22,223 bases of DNA. It comes from a virus. Within the stretch, counting starts at the first letter, position 1. Each line of letters begins with the position of its first letter. Shown piece after piece: positions 22,065 to 22,223 of the stretch. The stretch is from positions 1-22,223 of IMG/VR virus record IMGVR_UViG_3300042449_000295; one strand, given 5' to 3'. Both the position numbers and the translations under genes were made by a program. Under the pieces are notes generated by a model. That model worked only from the letters and a program-made list of their open reading frames with translations, had not been told where the DNA came from and ran no database searches.

Positions 22065-22223
22065 TTTGCGTCTTTTACCGTTAGCAATGTAATTGTCTTT
22101 GTTTCCTCTGTTGCTACACCGTAAAGTATTTCCTGCTTCTTCTGTTCTGCCAGTTGCTCTTCCCTTTCTTGTAGTTCTGGACTATGAGTATATGATTTCT
22201 TTTGATAAGTAGAGTAGCTTAAT
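22061..22223 (-). CDS. Unknown protein, C-terminal part (runs off the window)
   Basis: The reverse frame is open from the right edge of the window to a TGA at 22061-22063. The 53 visible residues include SYTHSPELQEREEQLAEQKK, a charged helix, then QEILYGVATEETKTITLLTV and KDAK. The start lies beyond the window. No family recognised. Its stop overlaps the GTG start of the next gene by 2 nt plus one, so it belongs to the same coupled operon. Confidence 0.55.
   Translation of the reverse strand, partial: LSYSTYQKKSYTHSPELQEREEQLAEQKKQEILYGVATEETKTITLLTVKDAK

Overview
The window is part of the genome of a tailed, siphovirus-type phage or prophage. The host is most likely in the Bacteroidota. The DNA is AT-rich, most start codons follow A/T-rich leaders without a clear Shine-Dalgarno sequence, and one reverse-strand promoter matches the Bacteroidota -33 TTTG / -7 TAnnTTTG layout with a 19-nt spacer. 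No integrase, terminase, portal or repressor is visible, so lifestyle cannot be decided. Both ends of the window cut through genes.

Bases 1-17479 are one forward late block. It starts with the end of the prohead protease, the HK97-type major capsid protein, a gp6-like connector and a head-closure protein. The head-closure protein is fused to about 15 degenerate Ala/Thr-rich repeats and a glycine-rich adhesin-like domain. A 1.8-kb accessory group follows: a WKQTSYNG-type phage protein, a GT-B glycosyltransferase and a small tail-fibre-like protein. Then come the tail genes: gp10-like and gp17-like completion proteins, tail tube, a G/GT chaperone pair joined by a perfect -1 slippery heptamer, a short tape measure, a large baseplate-like protein and a fibre with a signal-peptide-like N-terminus. 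Holin, a 117-aa unknown, a metallophosphoesterase and an N-acetylmuramoyl-L-alanine amidase close the block. Three terminator-like hairpins lie inside it, after the capsid gene, after the accessory group and before the phosphoesterase.

Bases 17536-22223 are on the reverse strand and converge on the late block at a hairpin near 17484-17508. Two transcription units are seen. The upstream one (22223 to 19435) carries an unknown partial gene, an unknown 136-aa protein, ThyX, a dATP/dGTP-diphosphohydrolase-like protein, an unknown 94-aa protein, a dCTP deaminase, a 42-aa membrane peptide and a 63-aa protein. It ends in a hairpin with a T-run. The second (19350 to 17536) starts at the Bacteroidota-type promoter and carries a five-helix membrane protein, a RuvC-like resolvase and two small unknown proteins. 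Most neighbours overlap by 1-4 nt, which implies translational coupling.

Together the reverse genes supply thymidylate and adjust dNTP pools, and they process recombination or replication intermediates. The forward genes build the head, neck, a tail of roughly 100 nm (from tape-measure length) and adhesins, then lyse the cell. The most distinctive observations are the chimeric head-closure/adhesin protein next to a glycosyltransferase, the programmed frameshift, the signal-peptide-bearing fibre, and the uncharacterised membrane protein heading its own promoter-driven operon.
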